From contig BCJJ01000003.1 of NCBI GenBank assembly GCA_039545355.1, positions 1,385,092 to 1,449,091 of the forward strand: a stretch of DNA of 64,000 bases, given 5' to 3'. The position numbers were made by a program, and so were the translations under genes. This DNA is from Trichosporon coremiiforme (Eukaryota > Basidiomycota > Tremellomycetes > Trichosporonales > Trichosporonaceae). The notes under the pieces are model-generated. The model saw only the letters and a list, made by a program, of their open reading frames with translations, was not told where the DNA came from and made no database searches. Positions 11,291 through 21,438 of this stretch are shown here, piece after piece (position 1 is the first letter of the stretch; the number at the start of each line of letters is the position of its first letter).

Positions 11291-12458
11291 TCACATCTGC
11301 TTGTCAGTTATATTCAACAAGTGGCGCCCAACTCACCCATTCCCACATCTCCGCGTCCATGTCGAGTTCGAGACCGAGGTCGGCGACAGTAGACGCCTCG
11401 CCAAGGCCCGAGAACCGCTTATTCCGCGCATCGACGCTCCAGTATCCCTCCGCCCAGCCCGGGGCAGTCTCCCAGCTGGGTTCCGGCACCTCGGTCGCCC
11501 AGAGTCTGATCAGGCGTGCGCGGAGCCCGACGTGGCAAGTGGGACAGGCCTGGTCGAGTCCAGCGAGGTCTGGGTCCATGGATCCCAGGGCGGCGGTCCA
11601 AAATGCGTCATGCGCCTGCGGGCGGAGCTGCATGTGCCGAGTGGCGCGGGCGAGGGCGCGCACAGTGGCCGCGGCGCAGTGTGCCGATCCGCAAGCGGTC
11701 GCGAGGTCGGTCCGGCTCAGGCCGAGGTCGTACTCGTCCTCGTCGGCCTCGGTCGCACGGCGGTATGCGTCGAGCGCTTGGTCGCGGCGGTGGAAGAACT
11801 GCTTCAGCGCGATGAGTACGCGCGGAGCACGGGAGTCAAGCACGCGCTCGCTCCACTCGTCCAGCTCGCCGAGGCGGCGACAGAGGAGCCGATCTGTATA
11901 CCCGGCTAATAGCTTTGTGGCGACGTCGTCGGTGCACTCGAGAGAGGCGGAGGAGGAGCTCGGCGACGCATCGGGCGAGAGAGCAGGCACCGGCGGAGTG
12001 ACGCTACCATCGCGCAGGGCGTGCTCGTGCGCCAGAGCGCAGAGGGTGTAGGCTCGGAAGGGGTTCGGCTCGCGTGCCGCAGCTAACGGGGCAAGGACGT
12101 GCCCAAGGTCGTATGCGCATGCCAGATCGACGACCTCGTCGATGAAGTCGGTATCCCACATTGGCGGGCGAGAGGGAATGCCGCTCAGCGTATCGAGGGT
12201 ATATTTGAGGGCCGGGCCAGAAGCCATCGGCAGCGCCAAGATGGGCGGCTCACTGGAGCTCGGCTTTAGTTCCAGGTCACGGAAGTACGAGGAGTGCGTG
12301 AGCAGCGTCTCCAGGTCGGCATGGAACGAGAGGCCGTCCGCGGCCCTCAGGATGACGGGGGCCATGCGCGGGGTCGCGTGTTGCGGGTGGAAGAAGTGCT
12401 GTGTGGGCATTGTTGAGGAGAAGAGACGGAGTGGGGTGGTCTCGTTTATAGATCCCAT
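11291..12458 (-). CDS. BTB/POZ-like domain protein, function unknown
   Basis: Exons on the minus strand are 12458..11337 and 11296..11291 (375 aa). I splice a 40-nt terminal intron (donor GTGAGT, branch CTGAC, acceptor AAGCAG), which leaves only ATG-TGA in the last exon; without splicing the frame ends in ...WAPLVEYN. Residues about 33-110 look like a BTB/POZ fold: VILRAADGLSFHADLETLL, then HSSYFRDL and a helical tail. Fungal proteins of this type often carry such a domain without Kelch repeats. A Ser-rich linker (SPDASPSSSSASLE) and helical segments follow. CTDD and HCAA contribute scattered cysteines but no clear zinc site. Partner and role are unknown. Confidence 0.6.
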
Positions 12459-13285
12459 AGAGAGGTCAGAGGACGGGGCGGCGCGGTATGCTCTGGAAGG
12501 CTAGGAGGGCTGAGGCGTGTTCTTTGGGGTTGAATGACATATTTCGGTGGTCAGCAGGTCACTTGATATAGTTACTGCACTTTAGTCTGCATGTACCTTT
12601 CGCGCGGCACGAGAGTGGAATGCACGGGCGACATTTGGCACTCTACCGCCGGCATACGGGTCATGCGGGTGTTGTCGGGCGCCAGGTACCATTGATCTTT
12701 CCTGCCATGTTGGCAAGCTTAGACGAGGGCTGGGCCGGGCTTGGGAGCAAAGGTGAAGTCATTCTTCCGTAGGAATGTGTCGCTGTCTTTGCCGTACGAA
12801 CCAGACCGTACGAGCCAGACCGATCAAGATCTGCCCGACGCTGTAGCTTCTTTCGTAGCGGTTCGAGGTGTACTGCGCAATCTGCTGACCCCCCGACCTG
12901 CGATAGGTCTTCTTGCAGCTGGGCGTGGGCGGCTTATCTTGGTCGTGCCTTGAACAACCCGTAAGTCTTGCCTTTCTCTCAGTCGAAGCACGAGCTCTTA
13001 TGCTCTTGTTACATCTGCTATTGCAAACCACCAAGCGCAATGCACTTGCGGGCCAAGAAGACGCCACAGGATCGCCTTAGAAGACAGACTGGAATCCAGA
13101 CTCGTTCCTCTTCCGGCGATCAGGACAGGAGTAGTCACTGGCAGCGGTGGCGTCCGAATCCGACCGTTGCGCGAGCACCCGAGCGGAACTGGACACCGCG
13201 TTGGCCAACTGAGACTTGATGAAGCATGCCTTTCCCACTTGAACCCTTCACAACATGCATCCATGACACCTTAATACTGAGTGTT
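12459..13285. other. Intergenic, BTB-like gene promoter and rhodanese 3' side
   Basis: About 830 bases with only short, overlapping open frames in several phases and no splice pattern that joins them. I see no tRNA cloverleaf. It contains the BTB-like gene promoter and the rhodanese 3' end. Confidence 0.45.
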
Positions 13286-14045
13286 TTACAGCTTGACGAC
13301 CCTGTCGGGGAACTCGGCAGCCCACGCCTTGTACCCGCCCTTCAGGATGAAGGCCTCCGAGGTCTTGATTCCGTTCTCGTCCAGGTAGTCCTGATACCAG
13401 GCGGCACTGCGGGGCCCACGCCCTCCGGGTTTGCACGAGTTGCAGTGAAACACGACCTTGGGAATGCTGAGTGTCAGCTTGACTAAAGGGGACGAATGAA
13501 GCAGGACAAATGAAGCGAATCAGACAAGTCTTGAGTCTCCCTTCGTGGTTGGGCGGAGACTTACTTCTTCAGCAGAGGCGCGGTGTTAGAGACCGTCGGG
13601 TAGAAAGTCTGGGCGGGCAGGTTGATAGCAGCAGGGTGCATGGTTTTCGCATCAGGCTCCTATCTTGTCAGCTTTCATTACGTTGCTTAGGACAGCTTCG
13701 TACATATGAGCAGCCGGCTCGCCGCCGCCCAGAGGAAGGCGGGCAGCCACCTCAGCCGAGGAAGGACCGCTCCGCAGGACCAAACCAGTCAGACGCAGGC
13801 GCCATTTTCTGACTGAGTCATGGGTACGCCCAGTTACTCACATCAATGTCTGTCCTCCTGACGTCAACGACAATGTACTCCTTGCCGGGACCGGTGAGGG
13901 CAGCGAGCTCGGCAGCCGAGATCTCGGGCGGGCTCGACTTGCCAAGGGGGAAGTTGGCGTGCCAGGGAGCAGACATGGTAGAGTAGAGGCGGAGACTGTG
14001 ACGGTGAAGGCGAAGTGGTGAGCGAAGCAGGAAGAGGGAAGGCAT
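13286..14045 (-). CDS. Rhodanese-domain protein (Cdc25/arsenate-reductase-like, Ych1/Acr2 type)
   Basis: This is a single-domain rhodanese. Exons on the minus strand are 14045..13842, 13659..13565 and 13466..13286, with introns of 182 and 98 nt (159 aa from ATG 14045, 136 aa from ATG 13976). The domain shows EYIVVDVRRTDID, then HPAAINLPAQTFYP, then the active-site strand VVFHCNSCKPGGRGPRSAAW, and the closing ILKGGYKAWAAEF. The catalytic loop follows the Cdc25/Acr2 pattern (HC...RGPRSA) with extra residues in the loop. The 23 residues before the inner ATG (LFLLRSPLRLHRHSLRLYS) are basic and hydroxylated like a mitochondrial presequence, so two starts may give mitochondrial and cytosolic forms. 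Substrate (phosphotyrosine, arsenate or sulfur) cannot be told from sequence. Confidence 0.8.
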
Positions 14046-14358
14046 GCAGAACAGTCAGCTAGCACGACGGCAGCCAGTGCGGGGACACCGTTGTCTGCAG
14101 TCATTGTTGACGCCAATTGCGAATTCGACCCCGTGGGGCAGCGGCACGAAGTAGAGGGAGGAGCCGTTTAGAAACGAGCCACAGTCTCGATTAGCGGAAC
14201 CAAATTTGGTTTCAAATGGCTCGCCTGATTATTCTTCCGCAATCCGCACTTTCAACCCCCCACCACCCACCACCACCCGTCAACTCAACATAAACCACCA
14301 TCTCATGGAAGCAACGTCCATGCATGCAAACAGCTGGACAGATGGACAAAAGGTTAAG
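14046..14358. other. Intergenic, rhodanese upstream and tRNA-Asp 3' flank
   Basis: About 310 bases with no supportable gene. It contains a run of CCACCACCCACCACC repeats near 14260-14277. Confidence 0.4.
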
Positions 14359-14430
14359 CTTCCTGACGGAGAATCGAACTCCGATCTCCCGCGTGACAAG
14401 CGAGCATACTAGCCGTTATACGATCAAGAG
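14359..14430 (-). tRNA. tRNA-Asp (GUC), second copy
   Basis: This is identical to the tRNA at 8859-8930 except at the 5' acceptor strand, which reads CTCTTGA instead of TTCCTGA. It still pairs with TCAGGAA at six positions, leaving a C-A mismatch at the first pair and a U-G wobble. Anticodon GTC. Downstream on the minus strand, AAGCTTAACCTTTTG gives a short T-tract. Confidence 0.88.
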
Positions 14431-14797
14431 CCTACAGGCGTTGGAAACCTACCTTCTTCGCGTGAGTTCCGCACATGAACAAAGGGGAGGAAGGACGGAG
14501 GTTTTTGCTGTGCCGGGGCAGCAATGCATTGCCGAAGAGCGTTGGCTGCTGCGCGTGAGCAGCACATATGCCTATAGCCTGGGCACCTGGAGGCGATTCT
14601 TGGGCTGCGAGCTCCGGTCGCGCTGTCCTGGGCAGGTGCTCTGCAATTGATATGTTCGTGTCACATAAGCTTGTAATATTGATGCATCATTGAGGGCAAC
14701 CTATGGCACTATAGACTATCTACGGAAGATATAGGGACACCATGGGCAACCATGCTATGTGAAAGGGCAAACGGGAAGGGGGTCACGAATCGGAATA
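14431..14797. other. Intergenic, tRNA-Asp to nucleoporin 3' end
   Basis: About 370 bases holding the 5' flank of the tRNA and the 3' untranslated region of the nucleoporin gene. Nothing else is recognised. Confidence 0.4.
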
Positions 14798-17700
14798 TCA
14801 AGCCATGATGGCGGAAAGGGAGCGCTCGAATGACTCGGTGGCGGCTCCCTGGAGGAGATGGAGACGGTCCTTGTCGACAAGGAGGTCGGAAATGGGCGGT
14901 CGCTCGATGCGGTTATTCATGTGGAGAACCGCGCCCAGGTTCTGGAGGTTGCTGAGCATCTCACTCAGGCTGGCGACCTGCTGTACATCGTCCTTGTTCG
15001 GGAAGAGCGCAGGCAGGAGCTGAATGACGCGAGGCACACTCTTGCAAAGACGGTTGAGCTCCGCCTCTTCGACAGGATCGGGGTGCGAGCCGGCGCGAAG
15101 GACAGAGGCGAGGAGCGGCTTGGTGTCGTTGATGATGTTCAGGTAGTCTAGGAACAACTTGCCGCCGTACTCCCAGCCAGTGGGGTGAAGGGGCTCGAGC
15201 GCTTCACAAAGTCGTCGCAGCAGCGACTGGCTGTCGCGCAGAACGGCTTCAGGGGCAAGCTTCGTGATGAGAAGGCGCTGAGCACGGTCGGCAAGACCAG
15301 AGCGGATGAGCTCGAAGTACTCGCGGTAAGGGTCGTTCTCGGTGGCGAACTCAGCAGCCTTCGCCTCGTGCAGCCAAGTTGGAGGAACCTTAAGAGTGTT
15401 CACGAGGAAAGCGCGCTCAGATTCGTTCGGGTTCGGGTGACGGAACAGCAGTTCGCGCACTGCGTTGCGGCGAGCCGCGGGAAGCTCCAAGTGCAGAAGC
15501 ACAAAGGCCGCCCACGTCCACTGACCTTCCTCCTCCAGCTGAGCAGCGTAAGACCGCGTGAGGTCGTTCGCACTTGCACTGAAGGCAACACCCTCCGCGT
15601 TGGGCTCCTCCCGGTCAGAGAAGTCCCTAGCCTCCAGCGCCTGGGTGAGCAGGAGGTAGAGGTGCCAGGGAAGTCGGAGGTCGGTGGGGCTGGGCGAGCA
15701 GCTCCGGGCAGAGAGAACCTCGTCGAGGGGGACGGTCAGGTCGACAAACATGTGAATCATGTTATAAAGCACATCCGTGGGCTTGGTGGCCATGTTCCAT
15801 CCCCGCTCCCCATCCGGCTTCTCGAGGTACGGCGGAATCGGTTTCGCGGGCGGGTGAGCGCTACTGTCCAGCGCGTGAGTGTACGTCTCGAACACCTGTC
15901 CGATCGTCTCCTCGAAAGAGCATCCGTACCAGAGGTACAGACCGAAAGCACGCTTCCAGTCGAGGCCCTCGGCAACGAGGACGTCCGGGGCAGCGTCAGC
16001 TCCATGGCTGCTGTCGCCCTTGGAGACGTCCGTGATACCAGCAAGCAGGGCGTAGAGCCGACGGTAGTCATATCCAATGACAGAGTTGGCCTTGAACTTC
16101 GACCAGTCATCGAGTTGACGAAGGACCTCAGAGCGGAATACTTCAGAACCGCCAGCCTGAGAGACCAGAGTGGCGAGTCGCATGTCCTTTCCGTCCAAAG
16201 CTGACTGCACGGCACGATCGGTCTGGTTGCCGGTGAGAAGGCTGAACAGCTTCGCGGGTCGGTTGTCGCCTGCAGCGGCGAGATCGCCATCAACAGCCGG
16301 CGCAACGGCGTCCTCCAACCACTTGGAGAGCGCGAGCTTTCGCCGAACCTGGAATACACGTTCCCGGACATCGTCAGGAGTGTCGTTCGGAAGGCGCAGG
16401 TCAATCTCGTCGAAAAGAGCCTTGCCCAAACGCCAGATGGTGGCCTCATGGGAGCGGTCACCTTCGTCGAACAGTCGCGCAAACTCCATGAAGCGAATCT
16501 CAGTGGACGTCATGGCCATGGGCGTGCCGTCTACTTGCTCAACCTGGGAATTATCGAGGAGGAGTGAAAGAAGCCGGTCGGCCTTGGGTCGCTCGATCTC
16601 CGGGGTGTCGGCCAGTAGGTCTACCTGCTGCACAAACACGGTCGCGTCGGAAGGCGACTGGTACTCCGCCTTCGGAGCACAGATGCTACCGAAGTGGACA
16701 AGCTCTCCGTTGGGTCCCCAGCTGCACCTGAACGACCGGCCAAGAGCCAGACCCGCATCAGGACGGACACCCTCGTTGCCATTCACGGAGCTTTCAGCCA
16801 GGGGAACCTTGGCATACTTCCGTGGTTGGCGGGGAGGCGGGCTCGCAAGCTCGCCGAAAGAGGCGCGCTTGACGGCCCGGTCGTCAAGCTCGTTCATGTC
16901 CTCCTCGGCTTCACCAAAACCCGCCTCGGTACGCCTGCGCTCCAGAGCTCGAGCGGCCTCGACAGCCCGCGTGCGTTGAGCCTCCGCGGCGCTGATAGAC
17001 GGAGCCTTAACGCTGTCGTTTGCGAAAAAGCCGGTCTGCATCCGGCGAACCCTTGCAATCCCGTCGTTTCCCAGCCTCTTGGTAGGATAAGGGTCCTCCC
17101 AACCCCGCTCGGAGGTAAACGTTTCCTCTCCCTCGCTTTCGTCCATCTCATCATATGAATCGCCTGTCTCCTCGAGACCACTGTCGTGTTCCATGTCGAC
17201 GTCGCGGTCGTGCATGGACTTCGTGGGCGGAAGGAAGTCATCATCCTCGGACTCCGTCTCCTCCTCGATCGTAGAGTCAGGCGACAGCTGCTTGCCCTTT
17301 CCCGTCGAAGGTGAGTCGTTCATGCCCTCGTCTGACTCCTCGTCGCTATCGGCAAGGCCGTAGCGGGAGAAGTGTTCCACAGTGAACGTCCACACACCGT
17401 CATCAGAGAAATTGACAAACTCGGTTCCCTGGACGGCCTTGACACGCTTGATCTGACGGCGGTAGCGAGCGTCGTTGGGGTCGGTGATGGGCTGGCGAGT
17501 GGCCTTGTCACGGGCAAAGCAGTTCTCCAGGGAGATCTGGGCGGGAACGTTCAGGCCATGACCACGGGGAGGCTTGTTGGTGTCGTCAGGGTAGACAGTG
17601 AGTTCCAGGTCCTCGACAATGACGGTCTTGCCGAAGAGATCCTGCAGTGACGGAAGGTCCGTGAGGTCCACAGGATCAAGGAAGGTGACCTCGCCGTAGC

Positions 17701-20605
17701 CCTTGCGTCCGACAGTGAAGTTCTCAAGCTTGGATAGCTCCTGGTGGGAAAGAGAGCGGAGTTTCTCGAGCTTGGGGCGGCACCAGTAGTCACCGCGCTT
17801 CTGCGGTCGCTCCGCAGTGACAGCGCGGATCGACTCCTGCGCGATAGGCTGCGAGCGGCGAGTGGGGGTGTCATCGCCGGCCAGCGGCCGCCCGTTGCTA
17901 ATGGACAGGGTTGGACTCTTAGAACCCTGGTCAGGGGTCGCAGGGGTGCCATTGCTATTAACGGAGCCGCGCAGCTGAGACTTGCCGAGGACAGACTCGA
18001 GGGGGTCCTCGCTGCTTACGCCGTTCGCCTTGGGGGTGACAGTGATTTTCTTCACGTTGGGGCGGGGAATGAAAGCGTTGGGGGAAAGTGCAGCATCTGT
18101 CAGGCCGCTGTAACGGTCCGAAGGAGCAGGAGATCCAATGACGGAGCGACTGGGAGAGGCAAGCGAGGGGCTAGAGGCCCGACCCGACGATTGAGAAGCG
18201 TTGAGAGGAGAGGCAAAGCCGCGAAGCTTCACCACACGGCCCTTGCTCGGGGTGACACGGTACGAGGAGGCGGTCAAAGGAGGCAGGGCAGGCTTCTTGT
18301 TGGTGCTGCCAACCTCCAACTTCTGGCCAGAGTACGCGAAGAGTTCGTTCTTGCCATAGGGGTTCTGATCCACAGACGCCGTGAGAGACGGCTGCTGAGC
18401 GGTCGACTGGCCCAAAGTACTGCCGAACAGTCCACCGGTCTGGCCAGCAGCAGGCTGAGTAGCAGAAGCAGTGCTGCCAAACAGGCCGCCCGTCGCGCCC
18501 GGTTGGGACTGGTTGACGCCTCCGAAGAGACTGCCACCAGCGGCAGGCTGCGTGGTCTGCTGGTTGTTCTGGGCGCCAAAGAGCGAGGAGCCACCACCGC
18601 CGAAGAGGCTTCCAGCGGGTTTAGCCTGGGTCTGGTTGGTTGCCGCCGTGCTACCGAACAGGCCCCCTCCGGTCGTGGTAGTGTTCTGCTGCTGGCCGAA
18701 GCCGCCGAAACCGGTGCCGGTAGCGGCAGGCTGAGTGGTGGTGGTAGATCCGAACAGCCCACCCGTAGTAGTAGCGGGCTTAGTCCCGAAGAGACCTCCG
18801 CCAGTCGTCGCGGTGTTGTTGGTGTTGCCGAACAGGCCACCGGTGGCAGCAGGCTGGGCGGTCGTCGCAGAGCTGGTACTACCGAACAGACCACCGCCGG
18901 TCGTACCAGTCGTGGTCGCCGCAGTATTGCCGAAGAGACCACCAGTAGCGGGCTGAGTAGTCGTGGTGGTAGCGTTGTTCTGGCCGAACCCGCCGAAGCC
19001 CCCGGTAGTACCGGTCGCTGCTGCGGGCGTCGAACCGAACAGGCCGCCAGCTGGCTTGTTGGCCGTGTTTCCAAACAGACCGCCAGTAGTGTTGGTCTGC
19101 TGCTGGTTGTTCTGGCCGAAGAGGGACGTTCCTCCGCCGAGCGCGTTGCTCTGCTGGGCGTTGTTCTGACCGAAAGCAGTGTTGGTCGTGCTTCCGAAGA
19201 GACCTCCAGTGCTCTGCTGAGGCTGCTGCTGCTGTTGCTGGTTCTGTTGGCCGAATCCGAAACCAGTAGAACCGGTGTTGGTCTGGCCAAAGCCGGTGGT
19301 GGTGTTGTTGGTTTGACCGAAACCGGTAGTCGTGGTTGGCGTCGATCCGAAAGCGGGCTTAGCACCGAAACCGCCAAAGCCAGTGGTCGTTCCCTGCTGC
19401 TGGTTGTTCTGTCCAAAGCCGGAGGTGGTGGTGCTGCTGTTGTTGGCGTTGCCGAACAGGCCACCGGTAGACGCGTTGTTCTGCTGCTGCTGGCCGAACA
19501 GACCGCCACCCGTGTTGGTGTTGGCAGCCTGGCCAAAGCCGCCAGTCGTGTTCTGCTGCTGACCGAACGCGTTGCCGGTGTTGTTCTGCTGACCGAATCC
19601 TCCGGAAGTGCTGCCGAAGCCCCCGCTGGTGTTGCCAAAGCCGCTCGTGGTTCCAGAGGTGCTGCCAAAGAGGCCGCCTGCGGGCTTAGCGCCGAAGCCC
19701 GTGGTCTGCTGTGCAGGCTGGCCGAACGTCGAACCCGTCGAGCCGAAACCACCCGTCGTGTTCGTCGTCTGGCCGAAACCGCCCGTGGCCGCCGCAGGCT
19801 GTGCAGTCGGCTCCTTGCGGTTCTGCTGGTAGTCAAGCATGCGCAGCTCTTCGAAGCTTCCTCCCTTGTAAGCGTCCATTGCAGTGATCACATGGAACAG
19901 ATGAGGGGGCAACGGGTCTTTGTTGAGTGGTCCGGACGGGTCACGCTGCCAGGTCGGCTGGTAGGGGGGAGCCGCGGTTCCGGTCTGAGGGCATGGGGGG
20001 AGAGGGCCGGGGGTGTAGTTGTGCACCTGGTTGCTGGGGCCAGCAGCATTCTGTGTGGTTCCGAACGTGCTGGTCTGAGGCTGGCCGAAGAGACCACCAG
20101 AGGATGTCGAGCCAAAGCCGGTCGCAGGCTTGCTGCCAAACAGACCACCGCTAGACGCGTTATTGTTTCCAAAGGAAGAGGTAGCTCCGGTGTTGCTCCC
20201 GAAAGTTGATGTGTTGGTGTTGCTCCCGAACAAGCCACCACCAGTGTTGTTGGAGGCACCACCGAAGGGCGACGAGCCGGTAGCGCCAAACGTGGGGCGA
20301 GCGCCGAACGTGCTGGTCTGCTGGTTGTTCTGCTGTCCGAATCCGCCGCTTCCGAACCCAGAGGACTGGTTAGAGGTAGACCCAAACAAACCGCCACCGG
20401 TGTTCTGCTGTTGCTGCTGCGGCTGCTGCTGTCCGAAGCCTCCAGTGTTTTGTTGTTGACCGAAGCCTCCTGGACGATTAACACACGCGTTCACACTGTC
20501 GAATAGCTCACCACTAGACTGGCCGAAGCCTCCGGAGGCGCCGCCGCCGCCGAAGAGGCCGCCCGGCTTCTGCTGATTGTTCTGGCCCCACGTCGACCCA
20601 AACAT
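14798..20605 (-). CDS. NUP145: Nuclear pore protein, Nup98-Nup96/Nup145 type precursor
   Basis: This is a large self-cleaving nucleoporin. Exons on the minus strand are 20605..20512 and 20469..14798 (1,921 aa). The N-terminal ~800 residues are FG/GLFG repeats rich in Gln, Asn, Thr and Gly, forming the permeability barrier. A GLEBS-like helix (AMDAYKGGSFEELRMLDYQQ) for Gle2/Rae1 binding sits near residue 240. The autoproteolytic domain runs to WTFTVEHFSRYGLADSDEE; cleavage in this family occurs between Phe and Ser of HFS, near residue 1065 here. The C-terminal ~850 residues are a helical Nup96-like scaffold of the Y-complex. The 42-nt first intron is a multiple of three with no stop, so retention would insert 14 residues. 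Confidence 0.93.
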   Translation of the reverse strand: MFGSTWGQNNQQKPGGLFGGGGASGGFGQSSGELFDSVNACVNRPGGFGQQQNTGGFGQQQPQQQQQNTGGGLFGSTSNQSSGFGSGGFGQQNNQQTSTFGARPTFGATGSSPFGGASNNTGGGLFGSNTNTSTFGSNTGATSSFGNNNASSGGLFGSKPATGFGSTSSGGLFGQPQTSTFGTTQNAAGPSNQVHNYTPGPLPPCPQTGTAAPPYQPTWQRDPSGPLNKDPLPPHLFHVITAMDAYKGGSFEELRMLDYQQNRKEPTAQPAAATGGFGQTTNTTGGFGSTGSTFGQPAQQTTGFGAKPAGGLFGSTSGTTSGFGNTSGGFGSTSGGFGQQNNTGNAFGQQQNTTGGFGQAANTNTGGGLFGQQQQNNASTGGLFGNANNSSTTTSGFGQNNQQQGTTTGFGGFGAKPAFGSTPTTTTGFGQTNNTTTGFGQTNTGSTGFGFGQQNQQQQQQPQQSTGGLFGSTTNTAFGQNNAQQSNALGGGTSLFGQNNQQQTNTTGGLFGNTANKPAGGLFGSTPAAATGTTGGFGGFGQNNATTTTTQPATGGLFGNTAATTTGTTGGGLFGSTSSATTAQPAATGGLFGNTNNTATTGGGLFGTKPATTTGGLFGSTTTTQPAATGTGFGGFGQQQNTTTTGGGLFGSTAATNQTQAKPAGSLFGGGGSSLFGAQNNQQTTQPAAGGSLFGGVNQSQPGATGGLFGSTASATQPAAGQTGGLFGSTLGQSTAQQPSLTASVDQNPYGKNELFAYSGQKLEVGSTNKKPALPPLTASSYRVTPSKGRVVKLRGFASPLNASQSSGRASSPSLASPSRSVIGSPAPSDRYSGLTDAALSPNAFIPRPNVKKITVTPKANGVSSEDPLESVLGKSQLRGSVNSNGTPATPDQGSKSPTLSISNGRPLAGDDTPTRRSQPIAQESIRAVTAERPQKRGDYWCRPKLEKLRSLSHQELSKLENFTVGRKGYGEVTFLDPVDLTDLPSLQDLFGKTVIVEDLELTVYPDDTNKPPRGHGLNVPAQISLENCFARDKATRQPITDPNDARYRRQIKRVKAVQGTEFVNFSDDGVWTFTVEHFSRYGLADSDEESDEGMNDSPSTGKGKQLSPDSTIEEETESEDDDFLPPTKSMHDRDVDMEHDSGLEETGDSYDEMDESEGEETFTSERGWEDPYPTKRLGNDGIARVRRMQTGFFANDSVKAPSISAAEAQRTRAVEAARALERRRTEAGFGEAEEDMNELDDRAVKRASFGELASPPPRQPRKYAKVPLAESSVNGNEGVRPDAGLALGRSFRCSWGPNGELVHFGSICAPKAEYQSPSDATVFVQQVDLLADTPEIERPKADRLLSLLLDNSQVEQVDGTPMAMTSTEIRFMEFARLFDEGDRSHEATIWRLGKALFDEIDLRLPNDTPDDVRERVFQVRRKLALSKWLEDAVAPAVDGDLAAAGDNRPAKLFSLLTGNQTDRAVQSALDGKDMRLATLVSQAGGSEVFRSEVLRQLDDWSKFKANSVIGYDYRRLYALLAGITDVSKGDSSHGADAAPDVLVAEGLDWKRAFGLYLWYGCSFEETIGQVFETYTHALDSSAHPPAKPIPPYLEKPDGERGWNMATKPTDVLYNMIHMFVDLTVPLDEVLSARSCSPSPTDLRLPWHLYLLLTQALEARDFSDREEPNAEGVAFSASANDLTRSYAAQLEEEGQWTWAAFVLLHLELPAARRNAVRELLFRHPNPNESERAFLVNTLKVPPTWLHEAKAAEFATENDPYREYFELIRSGLADRAQRLLITKLAPEAVLRDSQSLLRRLCEALEPLHPTGWEYGGKLFLDYLNIINDTKPLLASVLRAGSHPDPVEEAELNRLCKSVPRVIQLLPALFPNKDDVQQVASLSEMLSNLQNLGAVLHMNNRIERPPISDLLVDKDRLHLLQGAATESFERSLSAIMA

Positions 20606-21438
20606 CTTAAAGTCTCTGTCGAGTCGATCCAGGCGACGGAAGATTCTTCTCGCTCCGAATGAAAGCCGCCCTACGTATCTCTGCCGACGAGCTGCGCGAG
20701 TCGATCGAGAATCAGGTGGCGAGTTGCGAGATAGGGTGAAGGGTGGCGATGGAGTGAGTAGCGTCGCCCTCTATAGTGTCCTACATCACTGATGTGCGAC
20801 CATGACCTCAGAAGTCTGTCTGCCTCACCCACGGCGATTCGGCAATATTTCTTGTGGCGCACGTGGCCCGCTCTGGAACTGATCGTGCCTGGCATGCTTC
20901 TTCTCAAGTCCAAGACTGTGTTTTCAAAGTGTTTCGATGAGTGGACGTCTGGACAACAGCACATTCCATGCATGAATGTCCTGTTCTTGGTATTTCCAGA
21001 GAGCCTCTCGAGTACGTACAGAGAATTAGGTTGAAAGCGGCGTGATGGATATGAGCTTCAGTGAAGAGCCAGACGAGTAACATCCGCGCGATCCTCTCAT
21101 ATTCGATTATCTGATAACGGTGCAAGCTCTTGCTGTTCCTAGTGCTAGTGAGAATGGGAGGCGTCCTGAGGCGCATTTTCCCCACACTCGTTGCACCATG
21201 GCATAGCGCTTTGAAGGCATCCCGCGCGAACATAGCACCACGAAAGTAACCGGCAGAACGCCAAGAACATTCTCTTCATCTTACGTAACATGGAACCCCG
21301 CGAGTCCAGTTGCCGGCCAGGGTTCGGGAACCCAGCTGTTGTTGTCAAGGCACTGGATTCCGAAATGTTGCCGGCCACGCTGACTTTTGATTGCGAGCTA
21401 TTCACCGCCCAGTTCTTGTTGTCTGTCGTCACTCAGCA
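20606..21438. other. Intergenic between divergent NUP145 and K+ channel
   Basis: This is a shared 5'-to-5' region of about 830 bases. Only short overlapping frames are present, and no RNA gene or clear TATA box was found. It presumably contains both promoters. Confidence 0.45.

Noticed and set aside
13083..13140. tRNA-like hairpin around CAGACTGGAATCCAGACT
   Set aside because: No acceptor stem or T-arm could be paired, so no cloverleaf.
13660..13841. Extra exon within the 182-nt rhodanese intron
   Set aside because: Frames inside it break quickly, and joining the flanking exons directly restores the conserved domain.
17744..20209. 821-codon open frame on the plus strand
   Set aside because: Antisense of the FG-repeat region of the nucleoporin; its repetitive Ser/Arg/Ala composition reflects the repeats.
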